A stretch of 64,000 bases of DNA, taken from positions 1 to 64,000 of the forward strand of contig JARGNG010000024.1 of assembly GCA_029213265.1 (NCBI GenBank), written 5' to 3'. Shown here piece by piece: positions 35,855-44,905 of this stretch. A program made the position numbers and the translations under genes. This DNA comes from Verrucomicrobiales bacterium. GTDB lineage: Bacteria; Verrucomicrobiota; Verrucomicrobiia; Verrucomicrobiales; DEV007. The notes under the pieces are model-generated. The model was given only the letters and a program-made list of their open reading frames with translations, was not told where the DNA came from and did no database searches. Each line of letters opens with the position of its first letter. The first letter of the stretch is position 1.

Positions 35855-37237
35855 TCACCGCTCGCGGGCAGGGATCAAGGGCCGGGAGATCACCTCATGA
35901 AACTTGCCACTGGCCGTCAGTTGAGGGGGCGCATCACTTTTGTGAATCTTCACCCCCGGCAGGCCGTTTTTGGTAAACACCTCACCGACTGACTCGATGA
36001 CCTGCTCCAACACCTCCTCCGGGTTCTCCTCCGTCAAAAGCTCGGCCCGGACTTCGAAAACATTTTCTGACGTTTGAATCATTTGCACTCTCCGGGCACG
36101 TTCGTGTTCCAAATCAAACGCCAAAGGTGACAGGGTGACCTCTCCCACCCGGACGACGGTTGCCTGCCTCCCCTCCACCTCAAAACTTCTGAAAGGGGAA
36201 CCGCAGGGACAGGGGTCAGGATAAAACCGCAGGCGATCACCGAGTTCATAGCGGATCAAAGGCTGGGCCTCATTGGCCAGGACCGTGAGCAGAGCCGTTG
36301 CCGATAGGGTCCCGTCAGCGACGGGTTGGTGGTTTTCATCCACCGCTTCCAGGATGACCCAGTCTTCCGGAACATGTTGGCGGCCGCAATCACACTCAAA
36401 GGCCATGAACAGGCATTCGGTACAGCCGTAGGCGTCAAGGATGTCGAACTGAAGGGACGGGAATGCTTTTTGGGCACGCTTGCGAAGCTCCGGAGTGAAT
36501 GTTTCGCCGGCCACCTTGATGGCTGCGGGTTCCATGTGCAAACGACCAAGCTCTTGCTCCCGGGTCAAAATCGTCAGCATGCTAGGATACGTGACGATGG
36601 ATGCCATCGGTGTGATCTCATTGAGTTGTTTGATCGTTTCCTCGATCGCCTGTTCCGCGGGAATGAATTGAAACTCTCTCTTCAGGGGGATCTTCAGATT
36701 TTGTCTGAGCAGGTCAAAACCGGCACCGACAAAATGCCCGTTGCCGCCCGTGACGATCACGTTCGTACCCGATCTCTCGATTTTTTTTGCGAATTGAAAC
36801 TGTCTCCGGGACATCCTCGCCAACGCAAGTCCGAAGATGAACTCCAGCATGGAGGCCGAAAGGACGATCACGGCAGGTTCTCCCGAGGTGCCGGAGGTTC
36901 GAAACACCGCATACTGACCGATCGGCACGCCAAGGTTGTCCATGCTCTCCATATGCTGCCTCGCCTGCGCAAGGGTCAAGGACCGGTCCGTCAGCCAATC
37001 GTCAAAGTGAGCCATCAGCTCACTCTTGGACGTCACGGGAAGATCACTCAGCTTGAGGACTCCGGTATCGGGCAAATGCGCGTAAAGCTCCTTGAAATAC
37101 GGGGACTTTTCACGGGCCGTTTTCACCAACCGGCGCAGGTTTTTGCGCTGCCTGGCTTCAATTCGTTTGCGGCCTCCCCGAGCCGTCCAAATGCCTCCCA
37201 GAAAATACCCCAGTGTTTTGACTACGCTGAATTTCAT
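35855..37237 (-). CDS. PaaK/CapK-like AMP-forming ligase (phenylacetate-CoA ligase family)
   Basis: 460 residues from the ATG at 37237. It has the adenylate-forming motifs in the order typical of phenylacetate-CoA ligases: a Thr/Ser/Gly-rich P-loop FRTSGTSGEPAVIVLS, then LDAYGCTECLFMAFEC, and near the C-terminus YELGDRLRFYPDPCPCGSPFRSFEVEGR. The CPCG motif and nearby cysteines could hold zinc, as in some PaaK-like proteins. The substrate is not readable. Upstream, a YheU-family gene is on the same strand; downstream a DUF3050 gene follows after a gap of about 550 bases. Confidence 0.87.
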   Translation of the reverse strand: MKFSVVKTLGYFLGGIWTARGGRKRIEARQRKNLRRLVKTAREKSPYFKELYAHLPDTGVLKLSDLPVTSKSELMAHFDDWLTDRSLTLAQARQHMESMDNLGVPIGQYAVFRTSGTSGEPAVIVLSASMLEFIFGLALARMSRRQFQFAKKIERSGTNVIVTGGNGHFVGAGFDLLRQNLKIPLKREFQFIPAEQAIEETIKQLNEITPMASIVTYPSMLTILTREQELGRLHMEPAAIKVAGETFTPELRKRAQKAFPSLQFDILDAYGCTECLFMAFECDCGRQHVPEDWVILEAVDENHQPVADGTLSATALLTVLANEAQPLIRYELGDRLRFYPDPCPCGSPFRSFEVEGRQATVVRVGEVTLSPLAFDLEHERARRVQMIQTSENVFEVRAELLTEENPEEVLEQVIESVGEVFTKNGLPGVKIHKSDAPPQLTASGKFHEVISRPLIPARER

Positions 37238-37386
37238 TTCCGTAACTGCTTTCACCGGTGGATCCCAATTGTCTGTCTGTCCCTTGATTGGGCATTCCCA
37301 CTGGAGGGTGGGATTTCGAAACCGGGACAGGAAAATTTATCAGAATCCGTGGGACAGGTCCCGCGAAATCATCTTGGAACTACGGG

Positions 37387-37593
37387 TCAATCCGATGCCC
37401 GATCACGGGAGAGAATATTGCAGGTCTTCGAATCGGCGTCGTAGTGCAACTCGGCCCGACCCTTCTCAAGTTGTTTCAGCACGGCCTCAATCCGCGCTTC
37501 CACGGAAGAAATGTCGGTCCCGTCGCGGGTTACAAATTCCGCAACGACCTTTCGCAAGATAGAGGGTTCAAGTTCCTGGTGTGGGATTTGCAT
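37387..37593 (-). CDS. YheU-family (UPF0270) protein
   Basis: 68 residues from the ATG at 37593. MQIPHQELEPSILRKVVAEF and VTRDGTDISSVEARIEAVLKQLEKGRAELHYDADSKTCNI match YheU (MIIPWQELAPETL..., FVLREGTDYG..., QLQSGEAVLV...). The longer open frame to 37680 adds a Ser/Arg-rich prefix without similarity. YheU has no established function. It lies 150 bases upstream of the PaaK-like gene on the same strand. Confidence 0.72.
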   Translation of the reverse strand: MQIPHQELEPSILRKVVAEFVTRDGTDISSVEARIEAVLKQLEKGRAELHYDADSKTCNILSRDRASD

Positions 37594-37857
37594 GGGAGAA
37601 AAGGCTTCTGCCTTGGGATTGCTTTCCGTGGGGTAGGAATGCCGCCAGTCTATTGTCCTCCGCCGTGTAGAAGATTCCAAGTGATGATACCCATCAATTC
37701 AATTTGATGATTTGGCGAACCGCTTCTAGAAATCGCCACTCGCTCGATGAGATTCTAGGTAGGTTTTGTCAGGATGATAGGCCTTCGGCAATTCAATTTT
37801 CTCGCCCTCCTTCTTCAGGAAATGCTCCTGAAAGCTCTCGCTGGAGGAATGCTCCTT

Positions 37858-37928
37858 GGGGGGAATTCCAGGCCTGGGGGAATTCCAGGTCTGTCCCTTT
37901 ATTGGTCCCAGTCCCTTTATTGGTCCCA
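37858..37928. repeat. Short direct and tandem repeats
   Basis: Two copies of an 18-base unit GTCCCTTTATTGGTCCCA lie end to end at 37893-37910 and 37911-37928. Before them, GGGGAATTCCAGG occurs twice (about 37859-37872 and 37876-37889). The 17 bases ATTCCAGGTCTGTCCCT (37882-37898) recur exactly at 35814-35830, and a related TCTGTCCCTTGATTGG lies near 37276. The stretch 37594-38314 holds no intact gene beyond these repeats and the TPR remnant. Confidence 0.7.
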
Positions 37929-37929
37929 T

Positions 37930-38089
37930 AAATCAAAAGACTGGCGACGTGGTTCCCGAGATCCCATTGCGCGATAGCGGTCAGGGTTTGCAGGCGAATC
38001 ACAAGGGCTGGCTCGCTTGACCTATCTTCCGGCGGAAGTTCCTCCGTTGCTTCCCATGCGTCGGAGAACATTCCAAGGGCTAGAACCCG
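37930..38089 (-). pseudogene. Remnant of a TPR-type protein
   Basis: The minus-strand frame reads RVLALGMFSDAWEATEELPP, EDRSSEPALVIRLQTLTAIA and QWDLGNHVASLLIYG. The pattern AW-x-LPPE-R-x-PAL-x-R-L and W-x-G-x-xASLL is typical of TPR proteins in Verrucomicrobia. It runs into the 18-base tandem repeat at about 37928, and no start codon or full domain survives. Read as a broken gene. Confidence 0.45.
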
Positions 38090-38103
38090 CCCGCCTCTTC
38101 CAG

Positions 38104-38132
38104 TGGATCACGTGAAGTCATAGACGCCGGAT
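38104..38132 (+). repeat. Left copy of a dispersed repeat, partner at 43574
   Basis: TGGATCACGTGAAGTCATAG followed by ACGCCGGAT matches 43574-43603 in 25 of about 29 aligned bases, same orientation, 5.5 kb apart. The copies bracket the block that carries the META, propeller, FGE-remnant and deacetylase genes. Confidence 0.55.
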
Positions 38133-38314
38133 GCAAATCTTGATCCGTCGAAACGATCAAGCGACACTTCGTCCCCATTCTTCCCCAAAAAAAACTCTCC
38201 GTTTTCGGCGGGATGCTAAAGAGTAAGGGTGTAAAAGGAGAAAGACTGCCACGGCGCGATAGCGCTGGCAAAGCGGCGACGCGATACCGCAGGACACGCC
38301 GCAGGCGGGTCAAT

Positions 38315-38608
38315 TCAGGGACTTGCTACGCAAAACCCGATGAAGTCGATCTCGAAGTCGGGGTTGGTGAAGTTCCGGGAGGAGGAACGCAGGTTGCTCT
38401 CGCTGCCGCCCCACGAGCCGCCCCGCAAACCCCGAAACGAACCGATGATCACCGCTTCGTTCCACTCCCACACGTTCCCACCCTGGTCGAAGGTCCCGTA
38501 GAAACTCCCACTTCCCCCGTAGGTGCCTCCATCCGTCAGGTAGTTCTGATTCGAATCGTACCCGCTCTGCGTCACCGAATACACTGTCGTGCGAAAGTTC
38601 GCCTGGTT
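38315..38608 (-). pseudogene. C-terminal remnant of a formylglycine-generating-enzyme (SUMF1/FGE) family gene
   Basis: The minus-strand frame carries the C-terminal block of FGE-sulfatase proteins: GSGSFYGTFDQGGNVWEWNE, then GSFRGLRGGSWGGSESNLRSSSRNF, and FEIDFIGFCVAS. The order GNVWEW-RGGSW-IGF is the family signature. There is no N-terminal half and no start: upstream the frame enters unrelated sequence. An N-terminal FGE remnant lies on the same strand at about 42072-42553, so they may be pieces of one or two lost genes. Confidence 0.75.
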
Positions 38609-38854
38609 CTCAGCGGAACGGATATGACAAGAACCAGCCAACCACAATTTACGGCGGGGATATTCTCGATGGATGGAACCGGCAGAAGGCTTGCGCGACG
38701 GATCAGGCTGGGTACCGAAGATCTCCAGCATCTTGGACTTCGGGGTGGCGGTGAAGGCAACAAAGGTGATGCCCAGGTCATCGGCACAGCCCCGGCTTTG
38801 CGGAGGGTCTTTCGGAACCCAACTAAGGGGCAAGTTCGACTTTTGGCAGACAGT

Positions 38855-39664
38855 CTAGCCGCCGAAGAGATCCGGCTGTTTGGAATCCGATTGGTTCTGA
38901 GAGGAGCGAAATGGCTTTCTTGCCGTTTCCACGACAGAGTGCCGTCTGACGCGGAAGCTACGCTGGACGGGATTGGACCGGTTGCCAGCGCGATCGATTG
39001 CGACAACCTCGATCGCAATCCTCGCTCCGGCGTTGCGTTTCCATTCCGACCGCGGAATGCGAAAGGCCCATCGCCCGTTCTTAAACGACTGCGCCAAATT
39101 CGGACGGCCCCCTTGCACGCGAAACTCAACCCGGCGAACGCCGTATTCGTCAGTGACAGCCCCCCGATGCGTGGTCCTTGCTCGGATCCGCTTGCCAGCG
39201 GAAGGGGACCGGTATTCGACACTTGGTGATTCGAGGTCAGCCTGAATGAATTCCAGTCTTACGCCACCCCAGTCCGGCCAGACATCCTCTGCCCTCGAAG
39301 AGAGAATCAGGCGATTTCCCTGACACTCCCATGTATCCGCCCTCGCGAGCAGGGAAAGGTAGAGAAATTCCCGGTTCATCAATTCGGGAGGACCCGCGAT
39401 TCGCGTCGAGGCGAGGGGCCCCCAGGACAAATATCCGTCTCCCGAAGCCATGCACGACCCGAAATAGCGATTCACGCCTGACGATCCATTGCAGGTATGA
39501 TCTTCCGACAGCGAAAGGGTAATTCGGGAACCGGAGACAGGCACGAAAACGACGTCACCATCCTGAAGAAGAACGAGACGCCAGTCGCCATGAGGAGCGA
39601 TCTCGTCGCGGGCCGGAGCGGCCATGGCGAAGAGCATCAACAGGAGGGGAAGAACGATACGCAT
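38855..39664 (-). CDS. Secreted META-domain protein with a C-terminal Ig-like domain
   Basis: 269 residues with a signal peptide (MRIVLPLLLMLFAMAAPARDEI). Residues about 45-135 match META/HslJ-type domains: ITLSLSEDHTCNGSSGVNRYFGSC, LSWGPLASTRIAGPPELMNREFLYLSLL. The C-terminal half (SVEYRSPSAGKRIRARTTHRGAVTD, ..., IAIEVVAIDRAGNRSNPVQRSFRV) looks like an Ig-like or bacterial beta-sandwich domain with a D-x-A-GN motif. HslJ-type proteins are associated with heat- or stress-related envelope functions; the role here is unknown. It lies in the decayed region. Confidence 0.75.
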   Translation of the reverse strand: MRIVLPLLLMLFAMAAPARDEIAPHGDWRLVLLQDGDVVFVPVSGSRITLSLSEDHTCNGSSGVNRYFGSCMASGDGYLSWGPLASTRIAGPPELMNREFLYLSLLARADTWECQGNRLILSSRAEDVWPDWGGVRLEFIQADLESPSVEYRSPSAGKRIRARTTHRGAVTDEYGVRRVEFRVQGGRPNLAQSFKNGRWAFRIPRSEWKRNAGARIAIEVVAIDRAGNRSNPVQRSFRVRRHSVVETARKPFRSSQNQSDSKQPDLFGG

Positions 39665-39879
39665 GATTAGTAAACGTAGATTCGCCTGGTGACTCCCTCA
39701 AGGAAAATTGCCCCCACCAACCGGGAGCGATGCACGGTGATGGGCAATAGGGTTGAAAGCGCGAATTCCCGGAGTTTATTGCATTTTGAGCCTGGTCCCA
39801 ATCCTACAGGCTCTTAGCAGTAACGTGCTTTCCCCGGTATCCGAAAGTTTCAGAAAAAAAATGCAACACGATGCGTTTC

Positions 39880-41613
39880 TCACCGGTGCAGAACCTTGAC
39901 CGTGGCGGTGTCAATCTTCGTCGTATCAGCCATGGAACTACTTGTCAGACTCAGAGTGTATGATTTTCTCAGCCACTTCACAATCCGCCTGCCTGCCCTC
40001 CGCTTCTTCTTCTGCAACTTTGATTTTTTCGGTGTAATGACGAGCGAAACAAAATGGGAATCGCCGGCGTTCAATTCGGGCGTCGTGTAGCTCCCTGAAG
40101 TAAATGCTCCTGTAATATTTCCGGCGCTGGAGCTATAGGTGACCGTGAATAGCCGATTGCCACTCCCGCCCTTTACCGCGGCCATATCCGATGAGTTGGC
40201 ATTATTTCGGATCTTGAGAACTCCCCGGACCGCACGTCCTTTCCGCGCCTTGAGCCGCAGCAGTTTTCTGGTGCTGGTGCCAGCGGTCTTCCCAACCGAG
40301 TTGATCATCTGATAGAATAACGGATTTCCGTTTGTGAAAATATCGCTCCGATTGTTCAGGTCACCATTCACCAGGTTGGTAGCGTTAGACTGGAAAGCGA
40401 CGACCCTGCCATCTCCGGAAATTTCGGGAAAAAATGATTCTCCGTCGGCCTCAGTGCCCGAATCGTCGACGGATATCCGACGAGTTTCGCGAGCAATGCG
40501 ATCGTGAACGAAAATGTCGCCCGCGACGTTCGTGTCTCCGGCCACCAAATTCGTGGCATAGGATTTGAACGCAATGAACCGACCGTCTGCAGACAGGGCG
40601 GCATCTTGGGAGTATCCGTTTCCCTCGATACCCGAGTCGTCGACCGAACACCGGACAAGGTTTCCCGTCTCAAGGTCCTTTAGAAAAATATCTTCTGTCG
40701 CGTTGGTATCGCCGGAAACCAGATTGGTGGCAGAGGATTGAAAGGCGACAAAGCGCCCGTCCGAAGAAACGGCAGGAGAATTCGAACCATTGTCCGCTTC
40801 GGATCCGCCAGAAGAAATCGAGACGCGGGTGATGGTGCCAGACACGCGATCATGGACAAAGATGTCGTCCCTCCCGTTGGTATCGCCGTCGACAAGATTC
40901 GAAGCTTTACTGGAAAAGGCGACGTAACGTCCGTCACCGGAGATAGCGGCATTGCGGCTGTGATGGTTCGCCTCCGTGTTAAGGTCTTTGATCGAAACGC
41001 GCTCGATTGTGTTATCGTGGCGATCATACACGAAAATATCGGTCCGCCCGTTGGTGTCATCGGCAACGAGGTTCGTGGCATTGGATTCGAAAGCGACGTA
41101 GCGTCCGTCGTTGGAGATTGATGGGTCGGTGGAGTCACCGTTTCCCTTCAGGCCGGCTTCGCTAATTGAGACGATTTCCAGTTGGTCGAGCGTTTCGTTG
41201 TAGACATAGATGTCCGCATTCCCATCCGGATCCAGAGCGATCATGTTGGAGGCATAGCACTCGAAAGCGATCACAGAGCCATCCCCGGAGATCGACTGGT
41301 TATCCGAATCCTGGTTGGATTCGCCGTTCATTGAAGTGAGCGAGACTCTCTTAATCGCACCTGTTTGCCGATCTTTCGCATAGAGATCCTGAACACCGTT
41401 GGTATCGCCAGTGATCAAGTCAGTGGCATGGGATTCAAAAACTACGAAGCGGCCATCCCTGGATATCGCCGGATCTGATCCACCACCGTTACTTTCGTTC
41501 CCTTCAGCATCGACTGAAACTCTTTCAGTGGCATGGGAAACAATCGGGAACCAGGCTAGGCCGACGACCACAAAAAGGAAAAGTTTGGTAAAATTCGTAG
41601 TACATGTCCTCAT
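39880..41613 (-). CDS. Secreted seven-repeat PD40/TolB-like beta-propeller protein
   Basis: 577 residues. A signal peptide (FLFVVVGLAWFPIVSHA) is followed by seven repeats of about 58 residues at about 30-425. Each repeat has a GRFVAFQS-ATNLV-GDTN-x-DIFVHDR pattern (for example SSDGRFVAFQSSATNLVSGD). Seven repeats fit a seven-bladed propeller. The C-terminal 150 residues form another domain (Lys/Arg-rich, then TLSLTSSSMADTTKIDTATV). Repeats of this type, with repeated TN-GDTN-DIF, occur in many secreted verrucomicrobial proteins. Function unknown; perhaps ligand or polysaccharide binding. Confidence 0.86.
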   Translation of the reverse strand: MRTCTTNFTKLFLFVVVGLAWFPIVSHATERVSVDAEGNESNGGGSDPAISRDGRFVVFESHATDLITGDTNGVQDLYAKDRQTGAIKRVSLTSMNGESNQDSDNQSISGDGSVIAFECYASNMIALDPDGNADIYVYNETLDQLEIVSISEAGLKGNGDSTDPSISNDGRYVAFESNATNLVADDTNGRTDIFVYDRHDNTIERVSIKDLNTEANHHSRNAAISGDGRYVAFSSKASNLVDGDTNGRDDIFVHDRVSGTITRVSISSGGSEADNGSNSPAVSSDGRFVAFQSSATNLVSGDTNATEDIFLKDLETGNLVRCSVDDSGIEGNGYSQDAALSADGRFIAFKSYATNLVAGDTNVAGDIFVHDRIARETRRISVDDSGTEADGESFFPEISGDGRVVAFQSNATNLVNGDLNNRSDIFTNGNPLFYQMINSVGKTAGTSTRKLLRLKARKGRAVRGVLKIRNNANSSDMAAVKGGSGNRLFTVTYSSSAGNITGAFTSGSYTTPELNAGDSHFVSLVITPKKSKLQKKKRRAGRRIVKWLRKSYTLSLTSSSMADTTKIDTATVKVLHR

Positions 41614-42071
41614 CTTTTTGGTTCAAATTTTCGCTCAGGAATAGACTTTTACCGCGCCTTGGTTGCCCTATTCGCTGCACCTGTTGCCGGTGTTTCGGGC
41701 AGCGAAAACTGAGCATCACTAAGAATCATCTCAGACCTGAAAACGAGTCAAAAGTCGATCACCATCCGGGAATGCGAGTGCGATGGAGGCGCCCACCCGA
41801 TGAGCGGCTGGTTGCGTTGCTGCACACGGAGGCAGGCAAGCTTTTGACTGGTAAGTGCAACCACATTGTAGATCCGGCCACCAAGATCATCGATTGAGTG
41901 ACGAGTGTTCGAAGGACGGTCACGGAGGAGCAGACGCTTTCACGGGATGACGGGAGCCACAAAAGCAAACGTCAGCCTGCCGAAATCGCAACCGGCCAGT
42001 CCTGCCGGATCTCCTGCCGTGCGGAATCGTATTCACCGGATTGATAGAGACACCGAGCGCGGGCGTGGTGG

Positions 42072-42553
42072 GCCCGGGAAACCAACTGCCGCGATTCCCC
42101 GCCCGCGCCGCGTAGCGGAAATTCGGCGAGGCCCCGAATGACGGATCCCGCCCCGCGCGTTGTCCTCCATGTGTCTAACGAATACCCCGTTGGGGTCCGC
42201 CGCTGCCACCGCATTGAGGAATGCCGCGTATCGCCCGTTGGTCACCTCCGTACTTGCCGATCTGGAAAGAGGTCTCCACCGCGCCATACGTAGTCGAATC
42301 CGCTGGCATTCCCCGGGTTGCCCACCGTCACCATCTCCATGAAGGGCTAGCCGGCCAGCACTACAGAAAGCTCGTCCCGCGTTTCGGAGAGCTCGGCCTT
42401 CAAAGCGTTCACCGTTTTCCTCAACCCTCGTGTCTGGTTCTTCAGCTTCTTGATCGTCAGCTTGCCAGAACGCAGGCCGCAAGTGGGAAAATCCGTCGTC
42501 TCACTCGCTCTACTTATCACTATTTCTAAGCGCGGAAAAATTTTTAAGGCCAT
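42072..42553 (-). pseudogene. N-terminal remnant of an FGE/SUMF1-like gene, several frameshifts
   Basis: One minus-strand frame holds a coiled-coil stretch ending at 42347 (KLTIKKLKNQTRGLRKTVNA, then ELSETRDELSVVLAG). A second frame carries MVTVGNPGNASGFDY. A third carries STEVTNGRYAAFLNAVAAADPNG and ARGGIRHSG. A fourth has FRYAARAGNRGSW. They appear in the order seen in intact FGE genes, separated by frame changes, one of which is an extra G in AAGTACGGAGGTGACC (usual KYEVT). The flanking stretch 41614-42072 has nothing recognisable. Confidence 0.7.
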
Positions 42554-42609
42554 CGTGACGGCCTCACCGCGCTGCGATCAGGCGATGGTTTCGAGCCGGC
42601 CGTTAGAAA

Positions 42610-43371
42610 CTAAGGTATCGACGGGAGAAATTTCTCCAACTCCCGCAGGGCGACCACCCGACATCCCTCTTCCTTGAGGTGTGCCATGTAGCTTTCGAAC
42701 TTTTCGGGATCCGTGTTCACCCACGGATGCTTGATATCGGGCACCCCGTGAAACGTCATCACTGCGATCTTTCCGTCCCGGGCCAGGGCAACGGCGGCTT
42801 TGAACTGCTCAAGCGTGCTTTCCGGCTTTCCGTCAAATGCCTGGGGCAAGGTCAGTGCTTCATCTGTGGATGGATCGTAAGCCCGGTTTCCACCTGCCCG
42901 CGCCAAACGGTAGCCTCGTTCCCGGAGAAGATTGACCGCCCCTTCGCTTGTCTGATAGCCCGGATAACAAAAGGTGGTTGGTCGGGAGATTCCGTGCTTT
43001 TCGCATTGCTGCTCAATGTGGGCAACATCGGCCGCAAACTGTTCCGGAGTTTGTCTTGCCACCCCGGTATGACGCCGAGTGTGATTGCCGATTTCAAAGC
43101 CCGCCTCATCCAGTGCTTTGATCTGCTCCCAGGTCATGTAGTGCTTTTTATCGACGAGGAACTCGAACCCCTCCGTAATAAAGAAAGTCGCTCCAAAACC
43201 ATACTTCTGCAGCAGCGGAGCCACGAAGGTCGCGTGGCTCGCAACCGAGTCGTCGAAAGTGAGCACCACAAGCCGATCCGGAACGGCTTCCCGCGTCCGT
43301 GCGCCAAGCGCAAGAACGACGAGCAGGGACGAAACTCCTGCGACGATCAGGCTGAACGGGTGTGACCTCAT
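42610..43371 (-). CDS. Polysaccharide deacetylase (NodB-type)
   Basis: 253 residues. An N-terminal hydrophobic signal or anchor (FSLIVAGVSSLLVVLALGA) precedes a NodB domain: VVLTFDDSVASHATFVAPLLQKYGFGATFFITEG with the first Asp pair, the zinc motif NHTRRHTG, then FCYPGYQTSEGAVNLL and TFHGVPD. The TFDD, H-x3-H and HG motifs are those of family 4 carbohydrate esterases. The acetylated substrate (chitin-like, xylan or peptidoglycan) cannot be told. The CE4 fold length fits. Confidence 0.9.
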   Translation of the reverse strand: MRSHPFSLIVAGVSSLLVVLALGARTREAVPDRLVVLTFDDSVASHATFVAPLLQKYGFGATFFITEGFEFLVDKKHYMTWEQIKALDEAGFEIGNHTRRHTGVARQTPEQFAADVAHIEQQCEKHGISRPTTFCYPGYQTSEGAVNLLRERGYRLARAGGNRAYDPSTDEALTLPQAFDGKPESTLEQFKAAVALARDGKIAVMTFHGVPDIKHPWVNTDPEKFESYMAHLKEEGCRVVALRELEKFLPSIP

Positions 43372-43838
43372 GAAATTTGACCAGGAAGCGGAGACGGCTC
43401 ATTCCGCGACTACCTGAGAGTGTATCTGATGCTACCGTGCGGAGATTCTTTTTCAAGCTCTGTGCTTTCTCACAGGGGATGAAAGTACGCCCCTTCAACC
43501 CGGGGTGAAGCGGCGGGAGTGAAAGCGCGAATCCCCGGGGTATCGCGAAGGCCGGTTTGCTTGTCCTATCCAATGGATCACGCAAGGGCAATAGACGCCG
43601 GATAGATTAAACAGTAGTGGCACCATAAACGGCAAAAAAGACTCGCGTTTCGGTTCGCGCGAACCTGAACGGCACAAAAAGCCGTCAGAGTATCTTTTTT
43701 ATCTAAATGGCGATCACGGCAGAAAAGCCGAGCCGGAACTCTCAAGAGTTGGCCTATCAAAGCCGAAGAAGTGTCCAAAGAATGTCCAAGATTTTTCTCC
43801 CAAGACTCCGAACTTACATAACCCGTTGAGAGTGAAAG
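43372..43838. other. Gene-free stretch beside tRNA-Phe
   Basis: About 467 bases between the deacetylase start and tRNA-Phe hold no gene I can support. It contains the second copy of the 38104 repeat (43574-43603) and GTGAAAGCGCGAATCCCCGG (43520-43539), which resembles GTTGAAAGCGCGAATTCCCGG near 39758. Short open frames here overlap the tRNA and have no similarity. Confidence 0.6.
43574..43603 (+). repeat. Right copy of a dispersed repeat, partner at 38104
   Basis: TGGATCACGCAAGGGCAATAG followed by ACGCCGGAT, close to 38104-38132 and in the same orientation. It lies about 235 bases from tRNA-Phe. Confidence 0.55.
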
Positions 43839-43911
<73 letters not shown>

Positions 43912-44038
43912 GTTTCACCCGTGCGATCATCCGGAAGCCGGAATTTCGCGAGCGTGAAAGTAATACCTGTCCCGAAAAGAAAAACAACCGGAAAATTCGG
44001 TGTTTTCTCCAAACTCAGACCTGTGGCGATCCGCGAAA

Positions 44039-44776
<738 letters not shown>

Positions 44777-44905
44777 AGGCTGCCAGTGAACCAAACCTGA
44801 CCGCTCTTGCAAGACCGAAAGTGCGTAGGAGTGGTCCTCGAATTGCGCTTGAATCACGAAAGAATCCGGTTGCTTCTCGGGGCTGTGCGTCCTTCTTTTC
44901 CCCGA

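Noticed and set aside
38213-39229. + strand frame of 338 residues over the FGE remnant and META gene
   Set aside because: Arg/Pro-rich composition without similarity. The minus strand holds recognisable FGE and META sequence.
44777-44905. Possible riboswitch or leader before hom
   Set aside because: The gap is 129 bases with no recognisable structure and no attenuator-like leader peptide rich in Thr or Met.
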